Positions 35,409 to 45,217 of a stretch of 64,000 bases of DNA are shown in pieces. The DNA comes from Cytophaga aurantiaca DSM 3654 (lineage in GTDB: Bacteria > Bacteroidota > Bacteroidia > Cytophagales > Cytophagaceae), in contig NZ_KB903624.1 in the NCBI RefSeq assembly GCF_000379725.1, positions 1 through 64,000 of the forward strand. Reading direction: 5' to 3'. A program made the position numbers and the translations under genes. The notes under the pieces are model-generated. The model saw nothing but the letters and a program-made list of their open reading frames with translations. It did no database searches and was not told where the DNA came from. How positions within the stretch are numbered: position 1 is the first letter of the stretch; every line of letters begins with the position of its first letter.

Positions 35409-35864
35409 ATGTTATTCCGACTTTTAACGAAAGAAGATGTTATCCCCTATGAATTGCTTTTAGATGCAGATCCTTCTAAGAAGCTTGTTGACTTATATAT
35501 GTCTAAAGGCGACACGTATATTGCAGTTCAGGATAATACAACTATAGGTGTATGTGTGCTTGTAGCAATTAATACGGATACCACTGAAATAAAAAATCTT
35601 GCTGTCGCCGAAGCTCTCCAGGGAAAAGGAATTGGCACAAAAATTATACAGCATGTTTTTGAACTTGCAAACAACAAGGGATACAAAACCATACTTGTTG
35701 CCACTTCTACACCCAACATAGGTCCGCTTTATCTGTATCAAAAAATGGGTTTTGAATTTGATTACATCATTAAGCATTTTGTTGACACGCATTACGACGA
35801 ACCTTTATATGATAATGGAATCAGATGCAATCACATGATCGTACTTTCAAAAAAGGTTGTTTGA
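35409..35864 (+). CDS. GNAT N-acetyltransferase
   Basis: 151 residues. Motif A is clear: EIKNLAVAEALQGKGIGTKI, with the acetyl-CoA pyrophosphate loop QGKGIG. VATSTPNIGPLYLYQKMGF is motif B. It starts 6 bases after the previous GNAT gene, so it is co-transcribed and under the same HxlR control. The two adjacent acetyltransferases are different in sequence, not a recent duplication. Confidence 0.88.
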   Translation: MLFRLLTKEDVIPYELLLDADPSKKLVDLYMSKGDTYIAVQDNTTIGVCVLVAINTDTTEIKNLAVAEALQGKGIGTKIIQHVFELANNKGYKTILVATSTPNIGPLYLYQKMGFEFDYIIKHFVDTHYDEPLYDNGIRCNHMIVLSKKVV

Positions 35865-36003
35865 TGCAAAATTTGTTATACCATTATATCTAATTTTATA
35901 TATTTAGACCACAGAATATTAGGTTAACGATCAGATCCGATGCGGTGGAGGCACACAACGCTAAAAATTTATCAAGAAAGTCGTACATTGTGCTTTTAAC
36001 AAC

Positions 36004-37566
36004 ATGAACATGTTTTTCAAAAGAATATATATACTTCTTTTATTTCTTTTTATTCTTTTTCAAGCAAGGAGTCAAAACCTTGTTCCGAATCCAAGTTTTG
36101 AAAATGCAACTGGCGATCCTCCTTGTGATATTATTCAGACTAAGGAACAATTTAGTAATAACATGCAAAATTGGATAATGCCTACTGATGGAACAAGCGA
36201 TATATATACGAGTAGTTGTCCTTATCTTGGACTAGGTCCTCAAGCCCCCAGAACTGGAAATGTCATGTGTGCAATTATTCCCTATACAGCATACCCAAGT
36301 CCTTCTTACGGTTACAGAGAATACCTTCAGGTAAAATTAACACACCCACTTATTATAGGAAAAAAATATTATGCAGAAATGTACGTCTCTGCTGCAGATT
36401 TCGCTACATATGGATGCAACAATATAGGCATGGCTTTTTCGGATACACAAATCAGCACATTCGATTATGGAGTTATACCATTTACGCCACAAATAAAAAG
36501 TAATAATGTTATTACTGATATAGATAATTGGGTTAAAATATCCGGAACATTTACTGCTACTACTGCCGCACGATATTTAACCATTGGTAATTTCAACGAT
36601 GATGTAAGCACTTCTTCAACACTTCTAGCTATCGTCCCTATTATAGCCGGTTCCTATTATTACATTGATGATGTTTTGGTAGAATATGGCTGTAACCCCA
36701 AAGATAGTTCAACCAGTATCTGTAAAGGGAATTCCATCACTATTAACTACGATAAATATATTGATAGCTGGTCATTGGCAAGCGATCCCAATACCATCCT
36801 TTCAAATACATCCACATTGATCGCATCTCCTCAAATTACGACAAGCTACATAGCACATTATACCTGCGGTGAAACATCTACCTTTGAAGTCATCGTAGAT
36901 ACCTTACCTACACTTACGCTTGGAAAAGACACAACAATCTGCAAAGGCGAAACGATTTTCTTTGACGCAACAACTCAACATGCCCGTTATCTATGGCAAG
37001 ACGGTTCAACAAATCCTACCTATACCATTGATAAAACCGGAAAGTACTCCATAGAAATTTCAAATGGCTGCGGTAATTTTTATGACACGCTGCTCGTCAC
37101 AGTAAACAAACCTGCTGCATTTAGCTTCGGAACTGATACAACGATCTGCTCAGGAGAAATTATGACATTTAATGCTACAACAGATGGTGCAAGTTATTTG
37201 TGGCAGGATGGTTCAACAAATTCGGTATACACAATCAATGATCCGGGATATTATGCTGTTATTATTAAAAATGTTTGTGGAACAACAAATGAAAATATTA
37301 CACTAAACGTATGTTGCGCCGGTGCGAAAATACCTAATCTAATAACACCCAATGGAGATGCTATGAATGAAACGTTCAACATTGATTGTTATGGCCACGG
37401 TGATTATGAGTTGGCTATTTATAACACCTGGGGATCGCTCATATATCATAACACTGCTTACCTGAATAACTGGAATGGTAATGATGTGTCGGATGGAATA
37501 TATTATTATGTAATAAAATTCAAAAACACATCCATTAATAACGGTTGGGTTCAGATAATACGATAA
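36004..37566 (+). CDS. T9SS surface protein with SprB-like repeats and gliding-type C-terminal domain
   Basis: 520 residues. A signal peptide is present (to ~24, LFQARSQ). Residues ~25-230 start NLVPNPSFENATGDPP and end IIAGSYYYIDDVLVEYGC, the layout of a carbohydrate-binding (CenC-like) beta-sandwich. Two ~75-residue repeats follow (LTLGKDTTICKGETIFFDAT and FSFGTDTTICSGEIMTFNAT, each with YLWQDGSTN). The C terminus has PNLITPNGDAMNETFNI and YNTWGSLIY, the type B T9SS sorting domain shared with the giant protein at 9303-16124. It is predicted to be exported and surface-bound, possibly to polysaccharide. Confidence 0.9.
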   Translation: MNMFFKRIYILLLFLFILFQARSQNLVPNPSFENATGDPPCDIIQTKEQFSNNMQNWIMPTDGTSDIYTSSCPYLGLGPQAPRTGNVMCAIIPYTAYPSPSYGYREYLQVKLTHPLIIGKKYYAEMYVSAADFATYGCNNIGMAFSDTQISTFDYGVIPFTPQIKSNNVITDIDNWVKISGTFTATTAARYLTIGNFNDDVSTSSTLLAIVPIIAGSYYYIDDVLVEYGCNPKDSSTSICKGNSITINYDKYIDSWSLASDPNTILSNTSTLIASPQITTSYIAHYTCGETSTFEVIVDTLPTLTLGKDTTICKGETIFFDATTQHARYLWQDGSTNPTYTIDKTGKYSIEISNGCGNFYDTLLVTVNKPAAFSFGTDTTICSGEIMTFNATTDGASYLWQDGSTNSVYTINDPGYYAVIIKNVCGTTNENITLNVCCAGAKIPNLITPNGDAMNETFNIDCYGHGDYELAIYNTWGSLIYHNTAYLNNWNGNDVSDGIYYYVIKFKNTSINNGWVQIIR

Positions 37567-37588
37567 GAATAAGATTTTATTTACATTT

Positions 37589-38173
37589 CTATCGATGCAG
37601 ATGCGTGCGTGACATACGTCCGATATTAATCAAGCCACCATTCTCAGGCCGTGGCAATCCATAACGTAGATACAAACCAAACATATTATGTGAAGCATCT
37701 GTTGTATTTCCGCTAAAGTCATAAAATCCGGTAATAATTCCGATCCCCCATTTATCCCAAAACTGTCCGTAGATGGTATAAGAAATTTCAAGCATTAAAT
37801 AATTTTTTGAATTGAATACACCTCCGGCACCGATCGTCATTTCATTTGAAAAAATACCGTACTGACAAACATCCATAGTAACTTTCGCTTCGAGGTAATG
37901 TGTACCGTTTCCGGAAGTATCCTTTATTGCTGTTTTCCCATATACCACTCCGGCATCGATCATTCCAAATGATTTTCCGATTTCAATATTTTGTGTAATT
38001 CTGTTTACCGGATATCCTGCACCTGTATAGATCCCCAAAGGCATAAACCTCGCATACATTGTTTTTGTAAAAGGTTCTTTGATGCTGTCTTTTTTAACCG
38101 GAGTCTGAGCATGTAGCTGCGCTGTCGTTGCTATATAAAAAAATACAATCAGGAAGAAAAGTATGCGATGCAT
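37589..38173 (-). CDS. Hypothetical outer-membrane protein
   Basis: 194 residues with a signal peptide (MHRILFFLIVFFYIATTAQL). The mature part has regular amphipathic strands (FGMIDAGVVYGKTAI, LMLEISYTIYGQF, WGIGIITGFYDF, MFGLYLRYGLPRP), consistent with a small outer-membrane barrel. No named family was recognised. It is convergent with the T9SS protein gene, 22 bases apart. Confidence 0.65.
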   Translation of the reverse strand: MHRILFFLIVFFYIATTAQLHAQTPVKKDSIKEPFTKTMYARFMPLGIYTGAGYPVNRITQNIEIGKSFGMIDAGVVYGKTAIKDTSGNGTHYLEAKVTMDVCQYGIFSNEMTIGAGGVFNSKNYLMLEISYTIYGQFWDKWGIGIITGFYDFSGNTTDASHNMFGLYLRYGLPRPENGGLINIGRMSRTHLHR

Positions 38174-38314
38174 AAACAGTTTAATTAAAGATAAAGAATG
38201 ATGTTACGAATGACACCCAAAAGTGTCACTATCAAATACAAAAACGATTCTGTATCTATTCTGTTTATTTTATTAATAAGGTTTCTTCCACCTTCTTCAC
38301 ACTTCTATAAAAAA

Positions 38315-38346
38315 AAAGAGCGCTCTTAAAAATAAGAGCGCTCTTT
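38315..38346 (-). terminator. Hairpin terminator after outer-membrane protein gene
   Basis: A perfect 13-bp stem (38315-38327 with 38334-38346), core GAGCGCTC, with a 6-nt loop. An A run on its left becomes a T run for leftward transcripts, so it terminates the leftward barrel gene ending at 38374. Confidence 0.88.
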
Positions 38347-38373
38347 CCCTGAATCGAATAAACTACCTAAAAC

Positions 38374-39102
38374 CTATTCATCGTCTGTATCACCGAAGAA
38401 ATACGTTAGTCCGATTGTGAAACCATAATTTTTTGAAGTGATATCACCTCTGTGTGATTCCCAGTTAGAGTCTTGATAATGCGGTTGTGTATTCGTCAAA
38501 CCCATGTGGTATTGACCTGTAAACAACAATCCACCTACCTGATAACCTAGACCATAATTGATACCCCAGCTCATCTGATTAAAATATCTTGTATCTCCAG
38601 TGTGATTGGATGGTGTTTCGCCAGGTTGCAAAGAACCATTTTGCTTATACTGTGTAGCAATAAATATTCCGGAAGAATCGGATGTTTGTGAATACTTACC
38701 ATTTAAGCCAAGACTGAATTGAGGAGCTATGAATACATTAAATTTACCCGGACCTGCAGGAAATGTAGCAACAAAATTCAACGGAATAGATAAATAATTG
38801 TAGGTATTTTTGATTGTGTTTGTATTACCATCATTATCACCAAACTTCGTTTCTCCACCCATTATATTATATAGTACTTCCGGACGAATGGAAAAATAAT
38901 CTGATGTTTTAAAATTGATGGCCACACCAGCCTGGTAGCCAACTTTCGCTGTATGCGATTTAACATCGGTACCGGCAAAATCACCTGAGAATTTTAAACT
39001 TTCATAATTCACATTCAATCCTATTTTTGGACCAATGGTTACCTGTGCCTGTAATGCAGAAGCTGCCAGTAAAAGACAAAAACTTGCGTAAACTTTTTTC
39101 AT
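38374..39102 (-). CDS. Porin-family outer-membrane beta-barrel protein
   Basis: 242 residues. Signal peptide MKKVYASFCLLLAASALQAQ. It then follows the outer-membrane beta-barrel pattern common in Bacteroidetes: VTIGPKIGLNVNYESLKF, YQAGVAINFKTSDYFSIRPE, LSIPLNFVATF, and a C-terminal strand YGFTIGLTYFF. It is probably an 8-stranded barrel of unknown ligand. Monocistronic, leftward, with its own terminator. Confidence 0.82.
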   Translation of the reverse strand: MKKVYASFCLLLAASALQAQVTIGPKIGLNVNYESLKFSGDFAGTDVKSHTAKVGYQAGVAINFKTSDYFSIRPEVLYNIMGGETKFGDNDGNTNTIKNTYNYLSIPLNFVATFPAGPGKFNVFIAPQFSLGLNGKYSQTSDSSGIFIATQYKQNGSLQPGETPSNHTGDTRYFNQMSWGINYGLGYQVGGLLFTGQYHMGLTNTQPHYQDSNWESHRGDITSKNYGFTIGLTYFFGDTDDE

Positions 39103-39457
39103 AATTGTTATAGTTAGTTAGTTGAAAACATTTTATACAATAGTGATCCCGCCATAGCTACGGTCTTGCTCGCTGTTTGTATATATCATCACTTCAACAC
39201 GTGCTGTGATAATAACATGTCAAAGGTAAAAATACTGTAACCGGACTTGTTGCATCTTTTTTGAAAATCGTTGTATGTTTCTGGAGTGGGCAAAAAAACA
39301 TAAAGCATTTGTAAATACATTACAATTGTTTCCTAACCACAGCTCAACCCGTTGTTAGGTATGCCTATTAACACCAACTCCTTTATACAAATACATGTAT
39401 AAAGGAGTTGGTGATGGATAATTTATTTTATCGAAAATGCGAATTGATAAATCGATA
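39103..39457. other. Intergenic region with repeat fragment and long hairpin (355 bp)
   Basis: It has no gene. It contains a fragment of the CAACCCGTTGTT repeat (39341-39358) and a perfect 17-bp hairpin CACCAACTCCTTTATAC/GTATAAAGGAGTTGGTG (39372-39388 with 39397-39413). That hairpin is 44 bases downstream of the leftward gene's stop and probably ends or stabilises its transcript, although it lacks a clean T run on that strand. Confidence 0.65.
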
Positions 39458-40633
39458 TCAATGCTTTTTATCTACTTCAAACCATGGAATATCAAATAAC
39501 CCTTTTCTTAAATAAACCAAAGCGATATCCCCTTTTTCAAATTGTTCATACAGATCAGATGAAATGCTGACTTCTTCTGCTTCTTTCTGTTCGCCCCATG
39601 CTGCGAGTTCAACATAATAGGAAGTATGTTTCCCGGAGCTTTCCCGTTTACTTAACACCTGTGCAGGAAAGATCTGTTCAGCACTCTGATCGTAGTAACA
39701 GTTCAAAAAGATCAGTCCGCCATAACTTGCGCAGAAAATAAATACTGCTATGCCTATAGTACTCAAATAACCACTTACTTTTTCAGCACTAAATTCTTTA
39801 TTTCCAACATAGCCAATCGCGCTCAAAAAAATTGCTGTAAGTATAGCAGGAAGAAAGGTGTTTGAATAATCAAGCAGATTATAATCGAGCAAAGAACGGA
39901 AGAGCAACATAAAGCCTGGTATAGCAATGCTTAGCATTACACTTGGATAGGCACTATCTTTTTTATCTTCCAAACGGATAAGTCCGTTCGATGTTTTCAC
40001 AAGAAGTATCGCAATTAACGGAAATGCCACTAAAGCAGTCATTACGATGCCATATGGATACGGCCAGATAAAAGCCCATAGTCCAACTACAATAGATGCA
40101 ATGGTCAGGACCATACAGATTTTCCGAGCCTTAAGTAACCTACTTTCGCGCTCTTCCACACTCCTGCCGAATTCCACATCCTGCAGAATAACTTTTTCTT
40201 CTGCCAAAATATTCACGATTGCCAGATCATCATAATGTTGGTATAGCCAGTCTTTAATCTCATCACACTTGCCATAATACGTGCTGATCTTAATGCGCTT
40301 CTTATTTTTTACAGCCGACTCCACAAAGATGTATTTATCTTCCACACGAAACCCTTTGATCTCGTTAAACAACAACATGCGCTTGTTAAAAACATTGGTT
40401 GTATAGATCCGGTCGGTATCAATAACAAATTTCCCTTTAATGGTATCGATTAATCCTAGAACCACCACTGTGATCATGGTAAGAGATATAGGCACCGAAA
40501 ACCACAATACTTCTAAGCCCATACTTTCGTCCAATAAAGGCAGGAATAAAAACCACCCAAAAAGTGCGATTATTACAGGCGACATGATGTACATAAAAAT
40601 TGTCCAGCCCTTTGCGATCCTATATTCTTTCAT
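39458..40633 (-). CDS. Multi-pass membrane protein (hypothetical, 391 aa)
   Basis: Two N-terminal helices (IFMYIMSPVIIALFGWFLFL, VPISLTMITVVVLGLI), then a soluble PH-like stretch (FVIDTDRIYTTNVFNKRMLL, ...KISTYYGKCDEIKDWL), then about six more helices (e.g. ICMVLTIASIVVGLWAFIW, YGIVMTALVAFPLIAILL). A C-terminal soluble tail contains SSGKHTSYYVELAAWG. No named family could be assigned. It probably lies in the inner membrane. Confidence 0.65.
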   Translation of the reverse strand: MKEYRIAKGWTIFMYIMSPVIIALFGWFLFLPLLDESMGLEVLWFSVPISLTMITVVVLGLIDTIKGKFVIDTDRIYTTNVFNKRMLLFNEIKGFRVEDKYIFVESAVKNKKRIKISTYYGKCDEIKDWLYQHYDDLAIVNILAEEKVILQDVEFGRSVEERESRLLKARKICMVLTIASIVVGLWAFIWPYPYGIVMTALVAFPLIAILLVKTSNGLIRLEDKKDSAYPSVMLSIAIPGFMLLFRSLLDYNLLDYSNTFLPAILTAIFLSAIGYVGNKEFSAEKVSGYLSTIGIAVFIFCASYGGLIFLNCYYDQSAEQIFPAQVLSKRESSGKHTSYYVELAAWGEQKEAEEVSISSDLYEQFEKGDIALVYLRKGLFDIPWFEVDKKH

Positions 40634-40680
40634 AAATGTTTGCTAATAATTTATACGGAGATAAATATACAGTTATTCCT

Positions 40681-40810
40681 GTAATAATCTGTTGTTGTAT
40701 CAACGGCCAACAACAGATTATGCATGATGTTCAATCTGTAACATATAACACCATAGTGTGCTGGGTTGTTGGTCAGAAAAGACACAACAACGGGTTGAGT
40801 CGTGGTTAGG
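40681..40810. repeat. CAACGGCCAACAAC palindromic repeat, long copy
   Basis: GGCCAACAAC (40705-40714) is answered by GGGTTGTTGGTC in GGGTTGTTGGTCAGAAAAGA (40763-40782), then CACAACAACGGGTTGAGTCG and TGGTTAGGTAC. It has the same orientation and right half as 46608-46740, while the outer left arm differs. It lies between divergent genes. Confidence 0.8.
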
Positions 40811-40896
40811 TACACGCTGCGACAACGGGGAAATTAGTAAATGCATTAGGGAAAAATTTAAAATAACCGTAACTTGATTCGGATAAAACAACACCT

Positions 40897-41220
40897 ATGT
40901 TCAAAAACCCATTTTCTATTACCGGCCGCATCCGAAGAGCTGAATACTTTATCAGTGTAGTCATGTTGATTTTTTTAATTGGCTGGATCTATATGACACT
41001 CATTCTGTTCGGTGCTATTCCTGGATCGATCTTAGCGTTGGGATTAATTCCTATGGTTTGGTTTGTTATTGTACAAGGCGTGAAACGCTGCCATGATCTG
41101 GGCAAGAGCGGATTTTTCCAACTGATTCCGTTCTATCGTATTTGGATGCTTTTTGCAGATGGCCAAATCGGGAACAATGTATATGGGCCAAATCCCAAAG
41201 GCATCACAGGCAACGAATAA
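40897..41220 (+). CDS. DUF805 family membrane protein
   Basis: 107 residues. It shows the DUF805 pattern: NPFSITGRIRRAEYFISVVM at the start, helices (VVMLIFLIGWIYMTLILFGA, LALGLIPMVWFVIVQGVKR), the family motif KRCHDLGKSGFFQLIP, and the tail GQIGNNVYGPNPKG. Inner membrane, function unknown. Compared with longer members it has a short helix set. The methyltransferase gene follows after 42 bases. Confidence 0.88.
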   Translation: MFKNPFSITGRIRRAEYFISVVMLIFLIGWIYMTLILFGAIPGSILALGLIPMVWFVIVQGVKRCHDLGKSGFFQLIPFYRIWMLFADGQIGNNVYGPNPKGITGNE

Positions 41221-41262
41221 CAACTAGTTGCATTTGTACATTCGCTGCATTGAACCACACCA

Positions 41263-42198
41263 ATGAAAATTACAACGGCCAACCTAACAACTTATCTGAA
41301 GAAGCTCAACAGCATTCGATCTTTTGATTCGATATTGAATGAAACGTTTACATCTTCTGCCGTATCATCTTACTATAAAAAAATCGGTTACGTATACAGA
41401 AGGTATCACTCGCCGGAAGGCGCCATGCACCTTCCCATCAAACTAACAGACACCGAACGTCACACCTATAAATTACTTTTCCAGGCCCGTGCCGTAGAAG
41501 AACTGATCCGTACACACAATTACAAAACGATTGTTGAACTGGGCTGCGGTTCCGGATTTAATTCCATTTACCTGGCAGAAATTTTTCCTGATGTTCAATT
41601 TACAGCAATGGACATTACCGATGCGAACTTAGAAGTAGGTAAACAAAGAGCAGAAACTAAAGGATTGAAGAATCTCAGTTTTCAGAAATTCAACTTCAAT
41701 GAAGATGTACATGCGTATCGCGCGGATGTGATCTTTGGTATCGAAACGTTTTGTTATGCTTCAGATCTGAAATCCTTGTTTAAAAATTTATCTGCAAGTT
41801 TAAATCCAAACGGACGAATCGTGCTCTTTGATGGTTATGAAAAAAGCCCTTCTGAATATGGTGTCCTGAATCCGGATGAACAGCTGGCATACCGACTTGC
41901 GTGCTGGGGATTTGCATTAGACAAATTTCAAGAAGTACAGGAAGTCTATGATGCTGTAAAAACAAATGATATCACACTTGAGTTTGAAAAAGATTATTCA
42001 AACGCAGTACTACCAAGTTATACCGTTTTTCAAAAAGCTTCGCTGCGCTTATTAAAATTTCCGTGGTTGACGAAACTTCTTCTTGCATTAAAGATCATTC
42101 CTTATGAATTGTATATGCAGGTCCCTTCAGGAATTTTTGGTGCATATTTTTTAGAACGAAAGTTCTTTGGTTATTATCAATTTATAGTAAAAAAATAA
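41263..42198 (+). CDS. Class I SAM-dependent methyltransferase
   Basis: 311 residues. Motif I is TIVELGCGSGFNSIYLAEIF, motif II/acidic loop VQFTAMDITDANLEVGKQRA, then ADVIFGIETFCYASDLKSL and LNPNGRIVLFDGYEKSP. This is a generic small-molecule or lipid methyltransferase fold; the substrate is unknown. A ~75-residue N-terminal extension precedes the fold. It ends in a terminator shared with the convergent gene. Confidence 0.85.
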   Translation: MKITTANLTTYLKKLNSIRSFDSILNETFTSSAVSSYYKKIGYVYRRYHSPEGAMHLPIKLTDTERHTYKLLFQARAVEELIRTHNYKTIVELGCGSGFNSIYLAEIFPDVQFTAMDITDANLEVGKQRAETKGLKNLSFQKFNFNEDVHAYRADVIFGIETFCYASDLKSLFKNLSASLNPNGRIVLFDGYEKSPSEYGVLNPDEQLAYRLACWGFALDKFQEVQEVYDAVKTNDITLEFEKDYSNAVLPSYTVFQKASLRLLKFPWLTKLLLALKIIPYELYMQVPSGIFGAYFLERKFFGYYQFIVKK

Positions 42199-42230
42199 AG
42201 GCCTTGCTTCGTATAAGAAACAAGGCCTTT
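42197..42230. terminator. Bidirectional terminator
   Basis: Stem AAAGGCCTTG/CAAGGCCTTT (42197-42206 with 42221-42230), loop 14 nt, with A and T runs on the two sides. It lies between the convergent methyltransferase and outer-membrane barrel genes and overlaps the former's stop. Confidence 0.85.
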
Positions 42231-42245
42231 ATTAAATACATTCGC

Positions 42246-42998
42246 TTAGAATAGGAATGTAAGTCCTGCGTAACCGCCGTATGTTTTTCTTGAAGCACTT
42301 ACAACTACATTATACGTTCCCTGATCGTTTGTAGTAGCATCCATATCTACCAACCCAAAGAAGCCTCTGTAACCTACATCCAGTCTGATATTGTGGTTCT
42401 TGCTCAACGCAAATTCCAGACCTGCTCCATACGCAAAACCTATATCACCTTTTTTCAATGCTACTGTTGCTCTTGCTGTATCAGAACTTTCATTTCCTGA
42501 ACTTGAAAATTTAGATCCTACGTTCAATCCAAACTGCGGACCGGCAACAATATTCAAATTCACCATCGCTGCTTTGTTTGTATTCAAAGAAAGCAACAAC
42601 GGAATATTCACATAATTAACCGTTACATCGTTCGTAAAATTTCTGTCTTTGTATTGCTGATTCGCCTGGTAATAATTTATTTCACCTTGCACCCCAATAT
42701 TTTTTGTAAAATTCAACCCTACCATAACTCCAAATCCCTGGCTCATTGTTACAGTTCCCTCTACAACTCCATTGTCATAAGTATTAAAATCCATGGATGA
42801 AAATGTAGGCATGTAGCGCACACCAAACTCAACATGCTTCAGATCCGCATCATCCTTCTGTGCCCGAAGTGATCTATAGTTGCCAATGCCGTATCGTGAT
42901 GCAGGAGCCGCAAAAGAAGAAGTATCCTGCTCTCCTGCAAATGAAGTACTTGCAGATAAAAGGAAAATAATGAATGGGAATTGTTTTAACATGTTCAT
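42246..42998 (-). CDS. Porin-family outer-membrane beta-barrel protein
   Basis: 250 residues. An ATG ten codons further upstream (43028) is in frame, but the start at 42998 puts the signal peptide (MNMLKQFPFIIFLLSASTSF) at the N terminus and is preferred. The mature part has barrel strands such as VEFGVRYMPTFSSMDF, GVMVGLNFTKNIGVQGEINY, VNYVNIPLLLSLN, VNLNIVAGPQFGLNVG and a final TYGGYAGLTFLF. It is the same general family as 38374-39102 but divergent in sequence. Confidence 0.82.
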   Translation of the reverse strand: MNMLKQFPFIIFLLSASTSFAGEQDTSSFAAPASRYGIGNYRSLRAQKDDADLKHVEFGVRYMPTFSSMDFNTYDNGVVEGTVTMSQGFGVMVGLNFTKNIGVQGEINYYQANQQYKDRNFTNDVTVNYVNIPLLLSLNTNKAAMVNLNIVAGPQFGLNVGSKFSSSGNESSDTARATVALKKGDIGFAYGAGLEFALSKNHNIRLDVGYRGFFGLVDMDATTNDQGTYNVVVSASRKTYGGYAGLTFLF

Positions 42999-43160
42999 AA
43001 TCGTATATTTTAGCTGTGAAAGATTCATAATCTATATTTCAAAGTTGAGTTTAAAAAGTAAAGAAACGATTACACGTTTATGATTTTGAATTACATGTTT
43101 TTCACATTTAATTATCCAATATATTTTATACTTTACGTTTAATGTAACAACACAACACAG

Positions 43161-43553
43161 ATGATCAAATTTGCTTATACCATATTATACGTTCAGGACG
43201 TAGTAAAAACAATTCAGTTTTACACAAGTGCTTTTGGTTTTGAACAACGATTTATAGCGCCCGATAACAGCTATGGAGAGATCGTTACAGGAGACACCAC
43301 CCTATCTTTTGCTGCAATAAGTCTGGCTAAAACAAATCTCAAAGATGGATTCATAGAGAGTAGCAGAACACAAAAACCATTTGCCATTGAGATCGGTTTT
43401 ACAACAGACAATGTGGAAGCAACAATAGAGTCTGCAGTAGATGCAGGTGCAACATTGATTGAAAAACCTAAGACAAAACCCTGGGGACAAGTAGTAGCCT
43501 ATGTAAGAGATCCTGATGGTTTTTTAATTGAGATCTGCACACCGATGGGATAA
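43161..43553 (+). CDS. VOC-family (glyoxalase/bleomycin-resistance-like) protein
   Basis: 130 residues: one VOC domain, [60 protein letters not shown] and a C-terminal [17 protein letters not shown] (Glu metal ligand). The N-terminal metal His is replaced by Tyr in this copy (KFAYTILY), which argues against a classical glyoxalase I. It is more likely a binding protein or a metal-altered enzyme. Confidence 0.83.
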   Translation: MIKFAYTILYVQDVVKTIQFYTSAFGFEQRFIAPDNSYGEIVTGDTTLSFAAISLAKTNLKDGFIESSRTQKPFAIEIGFTTDNVEATIESAVDAGATLIEKPKTKPWGQVVAYVRDPDGFLIEICTPMG

Positions 43554-43572
43554 CAGATTTAAGAAAAAATCA

Positions 43573-43917
43573 ATGAACTCAACAATCTTAACAGGAATTC
43601 TCATATCCGGAACAATTATTTATTTGATAGCACTCTTGATCGTAGCTCAAAGTAAATATTCGCTGATCTATGATTACGCAAAAAAAACAAAAGAAAATTT
43701 CAAAGAAGATTTAGGTGGCTTATGGCTTGGAAATAAAGGAGGCAATTGGATGGCTGGAAAATACATGTTCAGAACACCCTTACCTATTTCTGTCAGAACA
43801 AAGAATGCAGGTTTGAATCAACTGATCGACTCACATAATAAAACCATAAAATTATTCTGGCTGTCTGCGCTGATACTCTTACCTGTTGTAATTATAATTT
43901 TAAATCTGATTAACTAA
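43573..43917 (+). CDS. Small two-helix membrane protein (hypothetical)
   Basis: 114 residues from the ATG at 43573; the longer frame would overlap the VOC gene. It has helix 1 TILTGILISGTIIYLIALLI and helix 2 LFWLSALILLPVVIIILNLI, joined by a ~60-residue soluble loop (YDYAKKTKENFKEDLGGLWL). No family was recognised. The start is 19 bases after the VOC stop, so co-transcription is likely. Confidence 0.65.
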   Translation: MNSTILTGILISGTIIYLIALLIVAQSKYSLIYDYAKKTKENFKEDLGGLWLGNKGGNWMAGKYMFRTPLPISVRTKNAGLNQLIDSHNKTIKLFWLSALILLPVVIIILNLIN

Positions 43918-43993
43918 AATCAAATCGACAGTCTCCAGAGCAATTCCTTTCGAATTTGACATATAGGGAACGTTCGGTCAAAGTAAAAATCTA

Positions 43994-44425
43994 TTACTTA
44001 CCCTCAACATATTTTTTCATCCCCTCAAGCATCGTTTTCCAGTTCTTTTCTGAATGTTCCTTTTCTTTCTCCGACGTATTATTGTCTTGTATAAGTACTA
44101 CTTCCACACCTGTTTCTAATTCAGCAAGATGAATGGTAACGGCATGATAATTTTCCGGAAGATCAGGTGCTCCGGTAAGCGGACTGTAATGCGAATATTG
44201 CAATGTTGTTGGCCATTCGTATTTTAAAATGGTTCCTTTATCTTCATACGATTTTCCTTGCCATTCTCCTTTCCATACAATCGGACTGCCTTCTTTCCAA
44301 TCTGTAACAACGGTTGTTCCGAACATATATTCTTTTATATCTTCCGGATCTGTTAGTGCGTTCCATACCTTTTGGACCGAAGCCTCAATCAATATTTCTG
44401 CACGCGCAATCAATTTCATTTCCAT
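43994..44425 (-). CDS. SRPBCC / AHSA1-like protein
   Basis: 143 residues with the START-like ligand-binding fold of the activator-of-Hsp90-ATPase-1-like group: ARAEILIEASVQKVWNALTD, DIKEYMFGTTVVTDWKEGSP, KGTILKYEWPTTLQYSHYSP, and a C-terminal helix EKNWKTMLEGMKKYVEG. These bind hydrophobic ligands; many are of unknown role. Single gene, leftward. Two further members of the family lie at 45294 and 45732. Confidence 0.85.
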   Translation of the reverse strand: MEMKLIARAEILIEASVQKVWNALTDPEDIKEYMFGTTVVTDWKEGSPIVWKGEWQGKSYEDKGTILKYEWPTTLQYSHYSPLTGAPDLPENYHAVTIHLAELETGVEVVLIQDNNTSEKEKEHSEKNWKTMLEGMKKYVEGK

Positions 44426-44562
44426 AATTAGCTATTTTTTGATACTTGAACTTAATGAAAAATAATTCTGTCGAAATACATTTCTGAAAGAGAATGTTAC
44501 ATGATTCCCATGTTCCGTAATTGTATATTAATTAAAATACCTTTTATATATTGTAGGCATAA

Positions 44563-45204
44563 ATGACTAAAGACAATCTCTCGATGACAGCTCAACAACG
44601 GAAACAGCAAACGGAAACTTTTTTGAAAAGTCTTGGCATACCTGTGTATGATGGACTCCCTGCAATTGAAGAAGAAAACGTGATCAAAGTAAGAACTGTA
44701 CAGGAAATCACTGCGCGCATTATGATCCTGACGTATCTGAACTGCATTGCAACGCAACACGCACTGCAGCCGGAGATCTTAGAATATTTAAAAACAGAAG
44801 GTTTATGGGTAAAAACATCCCCCTCTGAAAAAATACTATTTGAAAAACCTGCATTAACAGAAGATGATATAAATCTTATTTCCTGGCGCGCCGAATCGAT
44901 CTGGTTGTTGTTATGGTCGATTCATAAAGTTGAACACTTAACCATGCCTATTGAAGAGGTTGATATTGATGCACTCTTCCTTCTTTTGCCTCCATTCATG
45001 GGAGATCCGACAGAGTATATCGCAGATGTGCAAACACGTTCCGTATCAGATCTGTTAAATGAAGCAGACTTTCTTTTCCGGTTGAATTGGGCTATAAGTA
45101 AAAATGAACTGGAAGGTTTGAACGGACGCATTGCGTTTGAACGTTATTATACCATAAACTGGATCACATCAACGCGCAAAGAATGGGACGATCATGTAAA
45201 TTGA
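44563..45204 (+). CDS. DUF4272 domain protein
   Basis: 213 residues. The family pattern is visible in RTVQEITARIMILTYLNCIA, then LTEDDINLISWRAESIWLLL and LNWAISKNELEGLNGRIAFE. It is a soluble, mostly helical protein; the family function is unknown. It lies alone on the plus strand between leftward AHSA1 genes. Confidence 0.83.
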   Translation: MTKDNLSMTAQQRKQQTETFLKSLGIPVYDGLPAIEEENVIKVRTVQEITARIMILTYLNCIATQHALQPEILEYLKTEGLWVKTSPSEKILFEKPALTEDDINLISWRAESIWLLLWSIHKVEHLTMPIEEVDIDALFLLLPPFMGDPTEYIADVQTRSVSDLLNEADFLFRLNWAISKNELEGLNGRIAFERYYTINWITSTRKEWDDHVN

Positions 45205-45217
45205 TTCTTGGCGAAAA